NCBI GenBank assembly: GCA_029168955.1
Contig: JAPDOI010000186.1
Span: 310,001-374,000 of the forward strand
Direction of reading: 5' to 3'
Origin: Aplectana chamaeleonis
Taxonomy: Eukaryota; Nematoda; Chromadorea; Rhabditida; Cosmocercidae
DNA length: 64,000 bases
Shown: in pieces, positions 19,546 through 30,526 of the stretch
Layout of the letters: each line of letters opens with the position of its first letter
How positions within the stretch are numbered: the stretch's first letter is position 1
The notes under the pieces: generated by a model
Told to the model about the DNA's origin: nothing
Database searches by the model: none
Seen by the model: the letters and a program-made list of their open reading frames with translations, nothing else
Made by a program: the position numbers and the translations under genes

Positions 19546-20412
19546 CAGGGATGAGCGACAATTTTTTTATGATTTGCGGAAATCGGAACGACCTTCGGGG
19601 TTTCTGAAATCGGAATTCGGAACGCCAAAAACCATCGGAAATGGGTTCAGCGAATTTCCTAACCCTCCCTTCTTAACTGTGCCCACCAAAAAAAAAAACT
19701 TGGGCTTGTACTTCTTTATTGAACAATTTTCATGTAAATACTCTTTTGACGCAGCTGGAGATTGTGTGCGGGATCACTGGGATTGTGCAGGGGTCATGGA
19801 ATGTGCGCAGGACATTTCTGGGAATGTGCAAGGAGTCGTGGAATGTTTGCAGGACTTCACAGGAGGTGCGCGGGACGTTGAGGAAAGCGTGTAGGACTTA
19901 ACTGAGAAGTCCTGCGCACTCCCACTGGGGTCCTGCTCACATCCTGCACACTCCCACTAGGGTCCTGCGCACATCCTGCACACTCCCACTAAGGTCCGTC
20001 ACAGATCCTGCACACTTCCACTGGGGTTCGCGCACATCTTGCATGATCTCACTGGGGCCCTGCACGCTTTCTACGGCGTCCTGGATGTCGTCCTTTCGAA
20101 TCGAAAGATTGGTAAGCTCGCACAAACCTGGCGGTTTACTCGCGTAAGGTTGATGGTAAATTCGCGTTCGAAGGTGGTGGTTAACCCACGTCGAAAACCC
20201 ATTTACTGTCAACCCTGGCTTTGCTAAAAGTGAAGACGAACCTCGAATTCGAATTCAGCGCCCGAAATAACCCTCTAGGAATTTTGTAAGGCAAAGTGTA
20301 CAAAAAAGTCTGATTTCGTGGATATTTCCGATTTTTCCCCCATTTTAAGGCTTTTTTTTTCGGAAATCGGAAGGCAAAAAACCATCGGAAATCGGAATTC
20401 CGCTCATCCCTG
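19546..20412. mobile_element. hAT-type non-autonomous element, 8-bp TSD
   Basis: CTTGGAAC at 19538-19545 and 20413-20420 bracket ends CAGGGATGAGCG.../...CGCTCATCCCTG. Subterminal TCGGAA/TTCCGA repeats (GGAAATCGGAA) are abundant at both ends, as in many hAT elements. The interior is a minisatellite (19740-20080). No transposase ORF is present. Confidence 0.92.
19740..20080. repeat. Minisatellite inside the hAT element
   Basis: Repeats such as CCTGCACACTCCCACTAGGG occur in both orientations around about 19910, a fold-back arrangement. The unit is the same as at 7315-7532. Confidence 0.7.
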
Positions 20413-20567
20413 CTTGGAACGCGTAATGGCAGGCTCCTTTTTTTCTGATAGAAAAATTTGCTTGAGTTTCTTTCTTCCCTCTACGACACAGCAAACACCT
20501 TCAAGTTTATGGCAAATAATAGAAATTTCCTCTGGAAATTGTATGTAGTTCCAACGTCAGACAATAG

Positions 20568-20735
20568 CCTGACGACTACATTTTTCTTTCATTAACGTAC
20601 TCTGCAAAAAGCATAGCTAAGGTCTACTCAGTGATAAAAACTGAACAAAAGCTACCGAATCGCTCGATTCTTTTCATTCGACCTCACATGGAGGAAAAAA
20701 GCATGAGCGTCATTGGGCACTACAGAAGGGTGTAA
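20568..20735 (+). CDS. Candidate terminal exon, unknown
   Basis: An open frame of 56 codons after ACAATAG ends at TAA (20733-20735). It includes LTYSAKSIAKVYSVIK and RPHMEEKSMSVIGHYRRV. It is only moderately long for an AT-rich region, and the acceptor is ordinary, so it may be chance. Confidence 0.25.
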   Translation, partial: PDDYIFLSLTYSAKSIAKVYSVIKTEQKLPNRSILFIRPHMEEKSMSVIGHYRRV

Positions 20736-21157
20736 AATTGTACAGATTAAATTTGTCGCTATCGCTGTCAGAAGTCGTAGTCACGCCGAAAACCCTCCAA
20801 AGGATACGTTCGCACATGCATTTTTGTTGGAAAATAGTAGGCTAAAGCACGTAAAATATACAATACCCGCTCTAAATTTTGTAAAAACGTTGAGCATTTG
20901 CCAAACTTGGCAAAAAAGCGTCCGATGCATGCAACTTTTTTGTACGAAGACGTTTTTGGATTCTGAGAACGCTATCATATTCACAGCTCAAATTCCTACC
21001 TAATGATGTGCATTGTGTACCGAAGTTCCATGAACTAGCTTTGTTTTCGAGTAGAATCGTTTCTACGGTCGTTTCACAAAAACGCCGCGCGCGGCCAAGT
21101 GCGGCGAAACTTTGAGTAGTAATTGTACAAGTAATAAAAGAGCAATTTCTATGTTTC

Positions 21158-21350
21158 CGTCGTGATTTAGATGGAAGCTAGGCTATCTCGAGATCTGCGC
21201 ACATTAAGTTTACGAGATCCTTCATTAAACACTCTCAGGAGCTTTCTGAAAAGTCTATTTTGCTTGCGAAAGACCCAGATCGACATATGGAGGATTTTGG
21301 AAATTCAATCTGCACAGATCTCGAGATAGCCTCACTTTCATCTAATTCAC
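21158..21350. repeat. Inverted-repeat MITE
   Basis: GGCTATCTCGAGATCTG and CAGATCTCGAGATAGCC form the inner arms; similarity extends outward through CATCTAA-type sequence on both sides. Confidence 0.65.
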
Positions 21351-21407
21351 ATTTTGGATGGAAATTCCCTTTTCGAAGTGCAGACAACACAGTTAGGCCC
21401 GTAGCTT

Positions 21408-21503
21408 GTTTACATCTAAATCTCATCGGAGGCTGGCGGTATGGTAAGCTGATCAGCTGCGCTCTTCTCTCGACCGCCGCGCCAGCCGCGGTTGAGATCT
21501 AAA
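21408..21503. repeat. Small imperfect palindrome
   Basis: ACATCTAAATCTCATCGG and its inverse CGGTTGAGATCTAAATGT flank GGCTGGCGG/CCGCGCCAGCC. About 96 bp. Confidence 0.55.
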
Positions 21504-21608
21504 TGTGATTCCTTCAGGAAACACGCCATGGACGTAACCATATGCATTCATGTGATGAATCTCAATCCGGGTTGAGGAGGAGATAGTTTTTCCTAAAACT
21601 TGTCAGAC

Positions 21609-22021
21609 CTGGGACATCTCCCACTCATGAATACTCTCCCTGAGCAACGCTAGAACTATTCCTACCCGAAATCCCATGTTCGACATGACTGCAAGGGGAA
21701 AAAACCGGAACACCCTGTACTTCCTGCTACGAAGGTCGAAATTTGAACTCCTCCACCTCGTGATGCTGCTTACCGTTCGGCACTTTTTCTACCTGCTAGG
21801 AAATCTCGTGCCACATGGCTACGTCGGACAATGACGAATGAATGAAAAACATCCTAAAAACTCCGCACTACTGCCTTGTCGATTTCGTCTTTTTCAAACC
21901 CCGGCTTGAACCGATAGCGTCCCTGTAGAATGTTCTGGAACAGCGCTACACGTCCGGAGACCACCCACTGCGTGTCGCCGAAAAAGTCGTCCGGCGACAC
22001 GGCGGCGGCGACGGGGTCACA
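21609..22021 (-). CDS. Candidate gene block with a 22-nt micro-exon
   Basis: Three minus-strand exons have mutually compatible phases. The first, 22021 (or later) to 21872, encodes DFFGDTQWVVSGRVALFQN and FKPGFEKDEIDKA and ends before GTAGTG in phase 0. The second, 21795-21774, follows TTTCCTAG, encodes QVEKVPN plus one base, and ends before GTAAGC. The third, 21688-21609, follows TTTTTTCCCCTTGCAG, completes the codon and encodes MSNMGFRVGIVLALLRESIH and more, ending before GTCTGA. Introns are 76 and 85 nt. Codons are GC-rich at third positions, unlike the flanks. Family not recognised; upstream and downstream exons are missing. Confidence 0.5.
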
Positions 22022-22190
22022 TCAAAGATGAGGCGAGAGCCTACACCGCGCTGACCCGGACCGACCAGGTTGGCACCGCGCCATGTTTCGCAATCCCTCT
22101 GCTACATCAAAGGTGATGACATCTCCGATTGCGAGTTACATCAGGTTGACCCGACCCGGCTGGCCCCGCGCCATGTTTTGCAATACTGCC
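22020..22190. repeat. Imperfect tandem duplication, about 85 bp unit
   Basis: Two units share CGCGCCATGTTT(C/T)GCAAT and a run of GACC/GACCCG. They lie just upstream (minus sense) of the 21872-22021 exon. Confidence 0.5.
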
Positions 22191-22381
22191 CTAATGACAC
22201 TGACCTGCGCGCCATCTTTTCACTCGAGAACACCAACAAATTTCCGTTTGAAAGCGCATCAAAATTCACAACTGGATTTCTCGAGAGCCGCTTATTTTGT
22301 CATTTGTTTTGATATGATTTTCTATCATGGAAAGGGCTAAAACCAAAATTCTTCCAACATACAATCTAAAGCTAATGCAAG

Positions 22382-22598
22382 TCCTGCGGTTCCGGAAGCG
22401 AAAACGGAAGAGAACTAAAAATGATGGAGTGCCTCAATGATGTGCTGCTTCGCTGGTCATCGCCTGAAGACGTCCTCCGATACCTTGTGATGTTCGTCAG
22501 TGAAGTGAAACTTCTCCAAATTGAAAACGCCATGAGGCGTTCAACGACTCCGAGCTCCTCAAGGATCAAGGAGGGCAGTCATTCAGATATCAAATTAA
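22382..22598 (+). CDS. Candidate internal exon, helix-rich, unknown
   Basis: Between CTAATGCAAG and a GTGAGTGG donor the frame is open for 72 codons plus one base. It contains MMECLNDVLLRWSSPEDVLR and EVKLLQIENAMRRST, which look helical, then a Ser-rich end. The donor lies 39 bp before the Tc1-like element (22638), which would then sit at the start of the following intron. The exon candidate at 24983 does not match its phase. Confidence 0.42.
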
Positions 22599-22637
22599 GT
22601 GAGTGGTCCAATAGCTAAATATTCATATCTGTGTATA

Positions 22638-24960
22638 CAGTACCGTGAAAAACTCTATTCGTGTGGCATTTCCGCGAATGATGTCTTTATACATATCTTG
22701 GCTTGCCCTTAGCGAAACTTGATGAAAATTTAGTATGTTATGGGGCATCGCAACCCTTGCTTTACACATGCAAAAAAATGGCTTCTGAGCGTGCAGTTTT
22801 TAAATACGGAATTTATTTATCATTTTGTGGTAGTTGTTCAAATGAGGACTATTCCGTCAAAACATGGCTATCAAAATTCCATACCCGTAGCAGTTATTCG
22901 TCATTCGAAGGCCTTCAGAACCGTTGTATGACTTCGTGAGAAAATGGTCTGTATCAAAATGTTCCTGAAGACCGAAAGTTGAACAGGTTGGAGTTGATTT
23001 TTGAAAATTCACTCCTATAAAATTATTCACCCCAGAACAATTACAGAGTATGTGCTTTATATGCTTCGATAAAGTACAACTGGAACATAAATTTCGCTCT
23101 TTTCCATAGGGAGTTACTTAATAGGTGCAATATCACATGATTTTCTTTTTAAATCGATGCTGAAAAAATTTAGATAAAGACTAGTTTTTACAAGGTTATA
23201 CAACGGTTCCAAATAACTTCGGATGGCGAATAAATGCTACAGGTTTAAAATTGTGATAGCCATGTTTTGAGGGAATAGTCCTAGTTTCAAATATAACCAC
23301 AAAAAGATAAATCAATTCCATATTTCTGAAAATTTAGCTTCCTGGCAAAAGTAATGATTTGGCAATGTCATTTATAAGTCAAAAAAAGTTCGAAAAATAT
23401 CTTGAAATTTCTTTAAAAAGCGATTTGGCGTAAAATAGCCTGGAGTAAAAAAAAACCAGGGAAACGAAGTGAACTAACCAAAAATACGATTTGGTGGTCG
23501 ATCATTTCACAAGCTTCTCCATTAAACTTATCAAAACGAAATCGAGCGCGATATGGAATGGAGCGTTGCCTTCACCTAGCATGACATATGCTGATTCCCT
23601 TATTACAGCTTTCATAAATGGTTTAATGTTTCCGTTGCGCGCTTGATTTCGTTTTGATAAGTTTAATGGAGAAGCTTGTGAAATGATCGACCACCAAATC
23701 GTATTTTTGGTTAGTTCACTTCGTTTCCCTGGTTTTTTTTACTCCAGGCTATTTTACGCCATATCGCTTTTTAAAGAAATTTCAAGATATTTTTCGAACT
23801 TTTTTTGACTTATAAATGACATTGCCAAATCGTTACTTTTGCCAGGAAGCTAAATTTTCAGAAATTTCACATATTTTCCCAAAGGTTCCCTTTCTGAATA
23901 CAATTTTGCTCTACGATTTCCATTTTGGAATGATGAAACATCTCACAGACGATATTGTTGTATGAGTAAAATTTTTGAAACCTATGACTTACAACCATAA
24001 AAAATAAAACTCTGCCGCATTCGGTGCAAATGCAAGAAATCTATATTATTGATCATTAATATTTGATCTTGCATGATGAGAACAATTTCCCAAACAAATG
24101 ACTTAGAGCCATCAACAATCAAAAATCATTGCGGCATTTTGTGCAGCAGGCGAAAAAAATCAATATTATTGATCGGTATTTGTCGATAATGACTGATGAG
24201 CGAAATCCCCAACCAAGAAAACCAATCCCACCAGCAATCTCCACTCCTCGCCGCATTTTGTGCGAAAAGCGCGAAAATCGATAATATTGATTATCGATCG
24301 ATGACGTGTCATGAGCACGAATTCTGACAAGTTTAGTACTTATTTCCGGCGACATGTGTTGATTGACTGCAGAATAACCCATTTACCCTGGTCTCCACAG
24401 CCGTAGCAGAAAATAGCAGTTTTCGTGCTCCACGGCTAATTTAGTATGTAAACTTACGATTTTAAGGTACCCTTCAAAGTTAAGGTATCAAGTTCAAAAT
24501 AGAATAGGAGCGACCTGCATCCATTTCCAGCCTCCTGTCCAAAAATGAGCTCCCTAGCTCAATTTTAAGTGTACCCGCAAGATCGTGAACGCCGTCTGGA
24601 AAAAAAGGAGATTAACAACAAAAACGCTCGGTATTTCAATTTTTACTCGAAAACCACTGAACCGTTCTAAACCATTTTTGAGTACACATACCAACTTTTT
24701 GCGCTCTTTTTAATGCAATTAAGCTCTAATTTCTACGTTCGCTCTGAACTGAGATTTCGAGAAAGGGGTTGCGCGCGTGGCCGATTCAAAACCAAATCTG
24801 GTGCGCGCGTCGCGCGCACCACAATTTAAAAACTGCATCCTTCAAAACCAATTTTGTGTACGTGCTAAAGTTTCATCAAGTTTCGCTAATGGCAAGCCAA
24901 TATATGTATAAAAACATTATTCGCGGAAAGGCCATGCGAATAGACCTCTCCACTGTACTG
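22638..24960. mobile_element. Tc1-like non-autonomous element, TA target
   Basis: TA at 22636-22637 and 24961-24962 flank CAGTACCGTGAAAAAC and its inverse GTACTG-ended terminus. Homologous arms extend about 95 bp inward (CGAATGATGTCTTTATACAT; TTAGCGAAACTTGATGAAA). No transposase is found. The interior contains the fold-back 23325-23880 and a block shared with 18020-19250. Confidence 0.7.
23325..23880. repeat. Long fold-back inside the Tc1-like element
   Basis: Arms of about 260 bp, nearly identical (TTAGCTTCCTGGCAAAAGTA; CGATTTGGTGGTCGATCATT and inverses), surround a loop of about 50-100 bp near 23560-23630. Confidence 0.9.
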
Positions 24961-24982
24961 TATGATTTCCGTAAATTGTTTT

Positions 24983-25054
24983 AGTCTGACGCATGGACCA
25001 GGAGGCTGACCGCGGGGGGTTGGAGGCCTCAGTGGAGCGGTCGCACTATCTTCG
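24983..25054 (+). CDS. Candidate exon after the Tc1-like element
   Basis: After TTGTTTTAG a frame encodes SDAWTRRLTAGGWRPQWSGR and reaches a GTAAAGAG donor at 25055 with one base over. The acceptor lies 20 bp beyond the element's target site. Product unknown. Confidence 0.35.
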
Positions 25055-25059
25055 GTAAA

Positions 25060-25980
25060 GAGACGTTCGACCTCTACGAGAACAATAGATTACACTCACT
25101 CCGACTCATGGAATTTTTTCGGAAAAGCAACTTTTGCATATTTTGGAAACTTGCGATTTCTGTAGTTTCTTCTTTATGCAATCGCCAAACTTCATGGGTA
25201 ATCTATGCTAGCATTGCCACACTGAGAAATATTTCGCTCGCAAATCATAGATTAATTTTTCAGTAATCGAGAAGAAAAAAACTAAAAAAAAATCGGATAT
25301 TTTTGAAAAATTTGTCAGACTTTCGTTCTCAGAGCCAAATTCCGGTTCGCACTTGCGGACTACGGCTGTTGCATGACGCGGCGCGTGATGATCGTGCTGG
25401 GAGCAGCGTCAAGCAACCCGTTAGACAATAAGCGTTCGTTGTTGCAACCCCCCCCCATTCCATTCGTGGAAACGCTCTGCCACCTCCCCCCTAATGCGGC
25501 GTCTAGAGTTCATTCGCGGCGCGACGCGACGTTATGATTAGCTAACATATCGATCAAGCGACGTCGCATCGTGTCTTCGCTATGTGTTCACAGTGAAGAG
25601 GGAGATACATCGAACTTGACGCGCAAATGATGAGCGCCACGCCTCGATCGCGTAGCGTTACATTGCAACGCTACGCGATGGTTTTCGGGCGAAGGCAGCT
25701 CGTTGCTAGTTTTCTACAGGGTTTTTTCATCAACGCGACCAGATCTCACAATCAAAACAATAAAATGAGCATATTAAGGACCACTTGCGCTCATACAAAC
25801 AGGAAAGAACTGCCGCTAACTTCGATAAAAAAATTGACGCGAAATCGCGTGCTTACGCTATTGCGCGTATACGTCCAGCGGTCGCTCAGCGTTCACACCT
25901 GCATTCCTACGCAACGCGATTTTCGCGTTGCACTGACATGCAACATCCCGTCGCGCCGCGAAGACTCTGAACGCCGCCTA
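25060..25980. other. No confident gene; CpG-rich segment from about 25340
   Basis: The second half is unusually rich in GCGACG/CGCGAC words and contains a short palindrome CGCGTAGCGTT...AACGCTACGCG (25650-25678) and a C9 run at 25448. The open frame 25627-26034 overlaps a MITE and is not supported. Confidence 0.4.
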
Positions 25981-25981
25981 A

Positions 25982-26117
25982 GTGGTCGTTTATACTCCCG
26001 CCGCCGAGCTTCGCGGCACGGTGCATTCCTGTAATATTGATCACGCGGCGCGGCACAATCGATATTGTAGGATCGAACTTCGCCGCGCCGCTCAGCGGTA
26101 GAAGTATAAACGGGCCC
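25982..26117. repeat. MITE with GTTTATACT ends, TAA target
   Basis: TAA at 25979-25981 and 26118-26120 flank GTGGTCGTTTATACT and the inverse AGTATAAACGGGCCC. A related unit with CGTTTATACTTCCGCC lies at 1208-1320. Confidence 0.6.
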
Positions 26118-26120
26118 TAA

Positions 26121-27700
26121 GAATGGCCCCGCTGATTTCAAAGTAGACTCGCCCACTTTGCCGAATTGAATTCTCGTCAAAATGGCAGTTATCCTAACAG
26201 CGAAAAAATGGTTTTTGGGGTCCAACCAGTGCCATATACATTGCTTTTACATTCAGCGGTTCGGTGAAATAGACCCAGTACTGTAGTACTACATGAAACT
26301 ACCTGGTGATGCGAGAAATGTATCTTTTGCTCGACTGCGGTCTTCTAAAAGTGAAAACCAAGGCTGAGAAGGCGATTTTTCCTATTTCTCACTCTACACA
26401 AGCGGCTTTGCTTTTTTCTACTTCATTACTGGGTCTGTTTTACCGAACCGCTGAGTTACGGCTCATAGGAGCAATGTATATGACACTGTGAGGCCCCTCG
26501 AACACGCTTTTTTGTTATTAGGCCAATTGCAGTTTAGGCGAGCATTTAGACCTCTAGCGGTTGAAAAACAAGTCTGAACAACTCGTGGTTGTGTAAGAAA
26601 CATTCTATGGTAGAGCTGAGTTAAAACCCGAGGAAACAAATCGAACGAATCCGAAGGTGCGACCCCTCTATTTTTCAAGTTTGGTGGCGACTCCCCACTC
26701 TGGAAAATTCCAAACATTGCTCTACCCTGGCTGGGAGAGGTAGCGTCCATACGTAGCGAGAGCGGGCGTTTCCGCTGTTGTGCGCCTCTCGACGCTCCTT
26801 AACGCCGGAACAGCTCGTGCCCGCAAATTAACACAGGCAAACACCTCTACCTCGTGTTGGTTCGATTGAAAACGTGTGATCGGGTGATCAATCGCTCGAG
26901 TCGGCGCAACGGCTGATGATCTCCCACCGTTTTCGACTCCCGTGGTGTTATTATGGAAAACAAGGGCAATACTTTTGCAACAGGCTTGATGCCTCTCACT
27001 TTAGGGATTGAGCAGTAAGCTCGAAACTCGCTGCTTCCTTCTTCGAGCTGGCGCGGGCGCACTAGAGCGAGCGAGCGTGAGCGCGCGAGAGGGAGCGCGC
27101 GAGAGGGAGCGCGCGAGAGGGAGCGCGCGAAAGGGAGCGCGCGTGAGCGGCAAGCAAAACGTGTGCCCTTGATGAACATCGATTTTGCGTAATCGCACGC
27201 TCTCGCCACGTATGGACGATGCCAGAGAGGCGAATCGTGAAGGGATCGCACGCTTATCACCCTACTGCGCGATTCAACAGCCGTTGTCCGCAAATGCGGA
27301 CCGGCAAGTGAGGCTTGGATAATTGTCGAATTTTTGAGAGATCGATGTTTTAGATTTTTTTTTGTCGATTAACTACGATGTTTTGAGTCTAAAAGTCATA
27401 ATTGGACAAAGAAGAAATCCTGAAAATGTAGATTTTCTACAAATTTAAATTTATTATCCAGTGTCCTCGGAGTGACCAAACGTCGGTCACAAATGGCGGA
27501 GTACACGTCTTAATAGGACAAGAGTATAGACAAATGTATAAGATTATTCAGTACGCGGACCATTTACTAAATATATTGTATTTCCTCTATTAGAAGTACA
27601 CGTCTATTAGTAGTACTTTACAAAATGAGAAAAGGACAAAAAATAGGGATTATTGAACAGTATTACGGCTTAGAAAAGAACGATAATATTAACGATTGTA
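26121..27700. other. Unassigned stretch with one short tandem repeat
   Basis: Contains the 14-bp tandem repeat GAGCGCGCGAGAGG, about five copies, at 27073-27155; an Arg-rich minus-strand frame (26847-27293) comes from it. I see no supported gene or element end elsewhere here. Confidence 0.5.
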
Positions 27701-28107
27701 TTAGGTTGATGCAAAAGTTTCCGAACTTTTCACGACTTTCAATAAAAAACGTTTATTTCAAAAACAAACAAGGCTCACCCAACAAACTGATTTCCATTAC
27801 ACTCAAGGACCCTTCGCCACCGATTGGACAGATCGTGAATTCTCTGGCTGTTTCGATTCGAAGTATTCTTCTAAGGCCATTATGACTTCGTCATCGTTAG
27901 TGAACTGTTTTCCATCTAGGGAGCGCTGCATTGAGCGGAACAGATGGTAACCGGAAGGGGCGAGATCTGGGCTATATGGAGGGTGAGGAAGAACATTCCA
28001 GCCCAGGTCCGGCCGTTTCTGCCGGGTTATTCGAGATATGTGTGGCCGCGCATTGTAGTGAAGAAGGCGAACAGAAAAAAAAACCAAAAACTTTTGCATA
28101 GATGTGA
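27701..28107 (-). mobile_element. Mariner remnant (3' part)
   Basis: Starts after TA with TTAGGTTGATGCAAAAG. The minus-strand frame 28141-27803 carries HYNARPH, then PPYSPDLAPSGYHLFRSMQ, the DD34D mariner transposase C-terminal signature. The N-terminal half is absent; ACTTTTGCAT near 28090 may be a degenerate second end. Confidence 0.8.
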
Positions 28108-28482
28108 TGATTTTTCTGGACTTCAATAGCTGACCTTTCATGGTTATGGATCGCGATAATCATGGTTTGTTACTAAAATTTGCATCATGAAAATTCCCGA
28201 AAACAAGGCACCCTCTATTTAAAAATATCGTCTCTATTAGAAGTACACCTAAAAAGAGGCCTGAAAAATAAAGTGCATGTACATATTCCTAAAAGAGAAA
28301 ATACGCTAATTGGGAACACTAACAGGAGCAAGTTTGCGGAAAAAGAAAGGGTTTTGTAACAGGTAGACGAAAAATTGGCCTCCCGAACAGTGTACCACAA
28401 CTAGCCAAAATAGTTCACACGATTGAGGAAACATTGCTTTTTGAAAAACCGCAATTACTTTTCGTATCAACCAAGCACTCAC

Positions 28483-28603
28483 AAGGGCTGTCCTTTGAAC
28501 GAAATCATACCGAAATAACATTACTGGCGAAAGCATTAGCAGCCTAGCACCATTTTCTCCCGTTTTCCCATGTAAACCCGGAAAACGAAACGAAGCGAGA
28601 AGC
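28483..28603 (-). CDS. Candidate internal exon with excellent splice sites
   Basis: The acceptor TTTCTTTGATTTCCTAG and the donor GTGAGTGC bound 121 nt that are open in one phase throughout (one base plus 40 codons). It encodes FPGLHGKTGENGARLLMLS and FRYDFVQRTAL. Product unknown; a GKTG-containing loop is visible but is not enough to call a nucleotide-binding site. Neighbouring exons not found. Confidence 0.45.
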
Positions 28604-28609
28604 CTAGGA

Positions 28610-29150
28610 AATCAAAGAAAAAAATTCGATTGAAATATGTTTAGTGGTACTTGTTGAAGGGTTGGCAGGCATGTAGGTCAAACGACACCTGAAAATGAAA
28701 TATAGGGCTTTAGAGCGCGTTTTCCTTTACTTTGGTTGTATTCACACACGTGTTCAAATCCTCAACAATTCTTTAAAGAGCAAATTTGATTCAGAATGAT
28801 CTGATGATAACTATACAGTACTTCATCATCAACCGAAAAAAATAGCAGCTGTGGCTGCGTTCTTTGAAGCAATTAAAGCAGAGGTGATGAGGGCGACACG
28901 CCATCCTCCTTCGGTTGCTTCATGGAACACAGTCACAGGAGCTTGTCTTTTCCGTTGTTCATTAAGTATTATATAGGTTTAACTATCTCAATCTGGATTT
29001 ATTCTCACCCTTTAGATCGATTTTCACAAATTTTCTACCATAACTACGCACATGTTAGTGACTGAACACAATTGCTAGGTAAAAACAAAAAAACACAAAT
29101 GCTTTGAAATTTAAAAAAAATGATACGGCTTGTGAAAAAAGAGGCATTTT
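28610..29150. other. Nothing recognised
   Basis: AT-rich sequence with short A-runs; no exon with good splice sites and no repeat end that I can support. Confidence 0.4.
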
Positions 29151-29152
29151 AG

Positions 29153-30189
29153 GTTGACGAACGAACAGAGGAGAATCGAACAGTGCGGAAATTCCATCGC
29201 TGGATTCAAATCCGTGATTCCGCTCCATCCTCGCTGTCTTGTATTCCACATCGTTATCCTCTTGGCCATAGTTGCTAATAACGCTGTGTTGCTTTGGCTG
29301 AATGAGAAGGAGAAGGCAAATTATGCAATGATCACGAAAACGGCTAATACCTCAACAGTGAGCCAAATTCAATACTTCAAACTCTGTATATCCTATTTTC
29401 CTTATAATCCAAAGCGTACTTAGCACTTATTTTCACTCTAATTGCTTCAATTGAGAACTTTCTGTAAGTTTTAATCAGTTTTCAAGACTCTTTTGACCTA
29501 CCAAGAAGTCCGTTGGGAAAACCCTTAAAGGCAGTGTTCACGATGAAAATGGTTTTTCTGTTCTTCCGCCTATCTTGAAAACGGCCCCATGCTGGTTCCA
29601 ATGGTGTCTCTAAAATCATACAAGACCTTCTGGGAACGGATTTATGGTCCATGAAAGATTGAGCTAAGGAAACATGGTGGACGAGTTGTCCAAGGTTTGT
29701 AACCTCGGTCTTTTGCAGCCGATCTATGCGAGCTGACCTGAGTAAGGAGAGAAGTTGGAAATGAAAGGAAGAACGGGGCGAATGAATGGAAATCATCGTT
29801 CATCTCACGATCTCGAGCATTCATTTATTCACGTCGGTGGGCGTGTGATGCGCTTTTCGGGTTTTCAATGCGCTCGAAGTTGCAACTTCGGCCTCTTTTG
29901 GGGCCCTTCCTGGCTCGTTTTCATGCGCTCTTTCGACGTTAACGTTACAGAGTGTCCCTCCACTACCCAATCCTAGTGGAATTTCGAAAACTTTTTTTTT
30001 CGTGAACACTGCCTTTAATGCATTATTGTTACTTTGTTCAATCCTCCTAACTTCCAGTGGGACATTTTCCGAAACGTCGCGGGGTCTGAAATTCCCTCCC
30101 TAGTGAGGGTCAACTCCGAAAACAAGGCTAGACAGACGGGTGCCGAAATTGTGACAGGTTTCACACATATCATCGGTGGCCTATCTTGA
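29153..30189 (+). CDS. Candidate two-exon membrane protein, 3' end
   Basis: Exon 29153-29357 follows GGCATTTTAG and encodes a single likely transmembrane stretch (VFHIVILLAIVANNAVLLWL, about 29242-29301) followed by a polar part; it ends in phase 0 before GTGAGC. Exon 30058-30189 starts in phase 0 after CTAACTTCCAG and encodes 43 residues (WDIFRNVAGSEIPSLVRVNS...) to TGA. The 700-nt intron holds TTAA MITE copy B (29529-30014). If the donor is skipped the first exon would instead end at a TAG at 29421-29423. Topology and family are not known. Confidence 0.5.
29529..30014. repeat. TTAA MITE, AGGCAGTGTTCACGA family (copy B)
   Basis: TTAA at 29525-29528 and 30015-30018 flank AGGCAGTGTTCACGATGAAA and the inverse. 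It lies inside an intron of the candidate gene 29153-30189; its right end is 38 bp from the acceptor. Confidence 0.88.
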
Positions 30190-30526
30190 AGATAGCCATC
30201 GCGGTGCCATTGCCTGGCACCGTGTCAAGAGAAGGATAGGAAAGGCGACCGTCCCTGCGCAAAGCGGTGTTAACCGAAAATTTTTTCCCGCTAAGTTCAT
30301 TTGAACTGCCGGATGATGAATGGCAGAAACACGCTCACACCTGACACACACTCGTGCACTCGACATGCTACCCGACGTAAACACATGAAAGGTCACTTTC
30401 CATGACAATTTCCGCAGCCAAGTGATCGAAAATCACGAGTTTCTATCCTTCTGAGAGTTGGATCACATTTGATGTTTACCCCTTTCCGTTCGAATAGTGC
30501 ATGCCGAACTCCAATTTGTGAATTAA

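Noticed and set aside
26847..27293. 148-codon Arg/Ser-rich minus-strand frame
   Set aside because: Its centre is the 14-bp tandem repeat at 27073-27155, and the rest has no splice support.
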